From contig NZ_NMTR01000021.1 of NCBI RefSeq assembly GCF_002549775.1, forward strand, positions 434,001-498,000: a stretch of DNA of 64,000 bases, read 5' to 3'. The DNA comes from Faecalibacterium langellae. GTDB lineage: Bacteria; Bacillota; Clostridia; Oscillospirales; Ruminococcaceae. Of the stretch, positions 63,396-64,000 are shown piece by piece. Each line of letters begins with the position of its first letter. The first letter of the stretch is position 1. Position numbers and translations under genes: made by a program. The notes under the pieces were generated by a model. The model saw only the letters and a program-made list of their open reading frames with translations. It did not search any database and was not told the origin of the DNA.

Positions 63396-64000
63396 TCACA
63401 GTGTCTTGCAGAACTCTTTCAGGTAGGCGCGGAAGGCCTCGCCGATCTCCGGGTGCTGCAGTGCCAGCTCCACCTGGGCTTCCACCACCTTGAGCTTGTT
63501 GCCCATGTCGTAGTGCTTGCCGGTGAACTCCACCGCCGTCATGCCGCCGCGGGTGCGGGAGTACTCGGCCATGGCGTCGGTCAGCTGGATCTCGCCGCCT
63601 GCGCCGGGCTTGGTGTGGGCGAGGATGTCATAAATTTCCGGGGTCAGCAGCACGCGGCCCAGAATGGAATAGTTGCTGAACTCCTGACCCTTCTTGGGCT
63701 TCTCGATCATGTCATCCACAAAGAAATAGTTGTCGTGGAGGGGGGTGGTCTTCAGGCTGCAGTAGCGGCTCACGTCGGCCCAGGGCACCGCCGAGACACC
63801 GGCCACCGGGCGGCCGAACTCCTCATAAGCGCGGATCAGCTGGGCGCAGACCGGGTCCTCGCCCCAGATCACGTCGTCGCCGTAGATCACCACAAAGGGG
63901 TCGTCACCGGTAAAGGCTTTTGCCATGCTCACCGCGTGGCCCAGGCCCAGGGTCTGGTGCTGGCGCACGAACATGATGTTGGCCAGGTTCGAGATGCCCA
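63396..64000 (-). CDS. galU: UTP-glucose-1-phosphate uridylyltransferase, C-terminal part
   Basis: 201 codons and the stop are visible; the 5' end lies outside the window. Family marks are RQHQTLGLGHAVSMAKAFTGDDPFVVIYGDDVI, FVDDMIEKPKKGQEFSNYSILGRVLLTPEIYDIL and PGAGGEIQLTDAM. It makes UDP-glucose, which links galactokinase and glycogen or envelope metabolism. Confidence 0.93.
   Translation of the reverse strand, partial: GISNLANIMFVRQHQTLGLGHAVSMAKAFTGDDPFVVIYGDDVIWGEDPVCAQLIRAYEEFGRPVAGVSAVPWADVSRYCSLKTTPLHDNYFFVDDMIEKPKKGQEFSNYSILGRVLLTPEIYDILAHTKPGAGGEIQLTDAMAEYSRTRGGMTAVEFTGKHYDMGNKLKVVEAQVELALQHPEIGEAFRAYLKEFCKTL

Overview
The window looks like a chromosomal segment of Faecalibacterium (F. 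prausnitzii group; Clostridia, Oscillospiraceae). The backbone is GC-rich, genes carry strong AGGAGG-type ribosome sites, lipoprotein signals are of the ACGGSS type, and two short proteins carry double-glycine leaders closely resembling that of the F. prausnitzii protein MAM. The species call rests on recalled family resemblance, not on a search.

From 1 to about 29.3 kb the window lies inside a composite, partly decayed mobilizable element whose left end is outside the window. Its transfer and replication part (1.3-11.8 kb) holds a DUF3847 protein, an Rpn-type nuclease, a MobA/MobL relaxase, a primase-helicase, TnpW, the C-terminal half of a large SNF2-type helicase, MobC, a CD1845-type membrane protein, a second relaxase and an XRE regulator. 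Its cargo (11.9-26.4 kb) is a sugar locus: two AraC regulators, a GPH-family symporter, a CUT1 ABC importer without ATPase and a GH2 beta-galactosidase, plus a lipoprotein, a flavodoxin, an acetyltransferase and an old-yellow-enzyme fragment. The right end (26.4-29.2 kb) has a densely hairpinned non-coding stretch, a gene remnant and a large serine recombinase broken by a one-base frameshift.

From 29.4 to 30.9 kb two copies of tRNA-Ala(GGC), with identical promoters, face away from each other and form a 149-bp inverted repeat around a TPP-riboswitch-controlled thiT and a spoIIID-like gene. The alpha-glucan region (31-45 kb) follows: glycogen phosphorylase, a broken pullulanase, a LacI repressor with two matching operators, a GH133 debranching enzyme, a GH13 alpha-glucosidase carrying a 4-alpha-glucanotransferase-like C-terminal tail, and a maltodextrin-type ABC importer. 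An AT-rich island (45.0-49.4 kb) encodes a restriction-modification system: controller, HNH endonuclease and a two-domain methyltransferase.

From 49.4 to 64 kb come rlmD, an AraC regulator, galK, two MAM-like double-glycine-leader genes, a LacI-regulated operon (binding protein, two permeases, malQ), the conserved rpsF-ssb-rpsR operon, a cation/proton antiporter and the 3' part of galU. The last two converge on an unusual symmetric array of ATGATGT heptamers separated by tiny hairpins. Overall the segment is a beta-galactoside and alpha-glucan foraging region: importers bring in sugars, LacZ, GalK, GH13, GH133, GH77 and phosphorylase feed them to central metabolism, and local AraC/LacI proteins control each block. 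None of the three ABC importers has its own ATPase, so a shared one must lie elsewhere.
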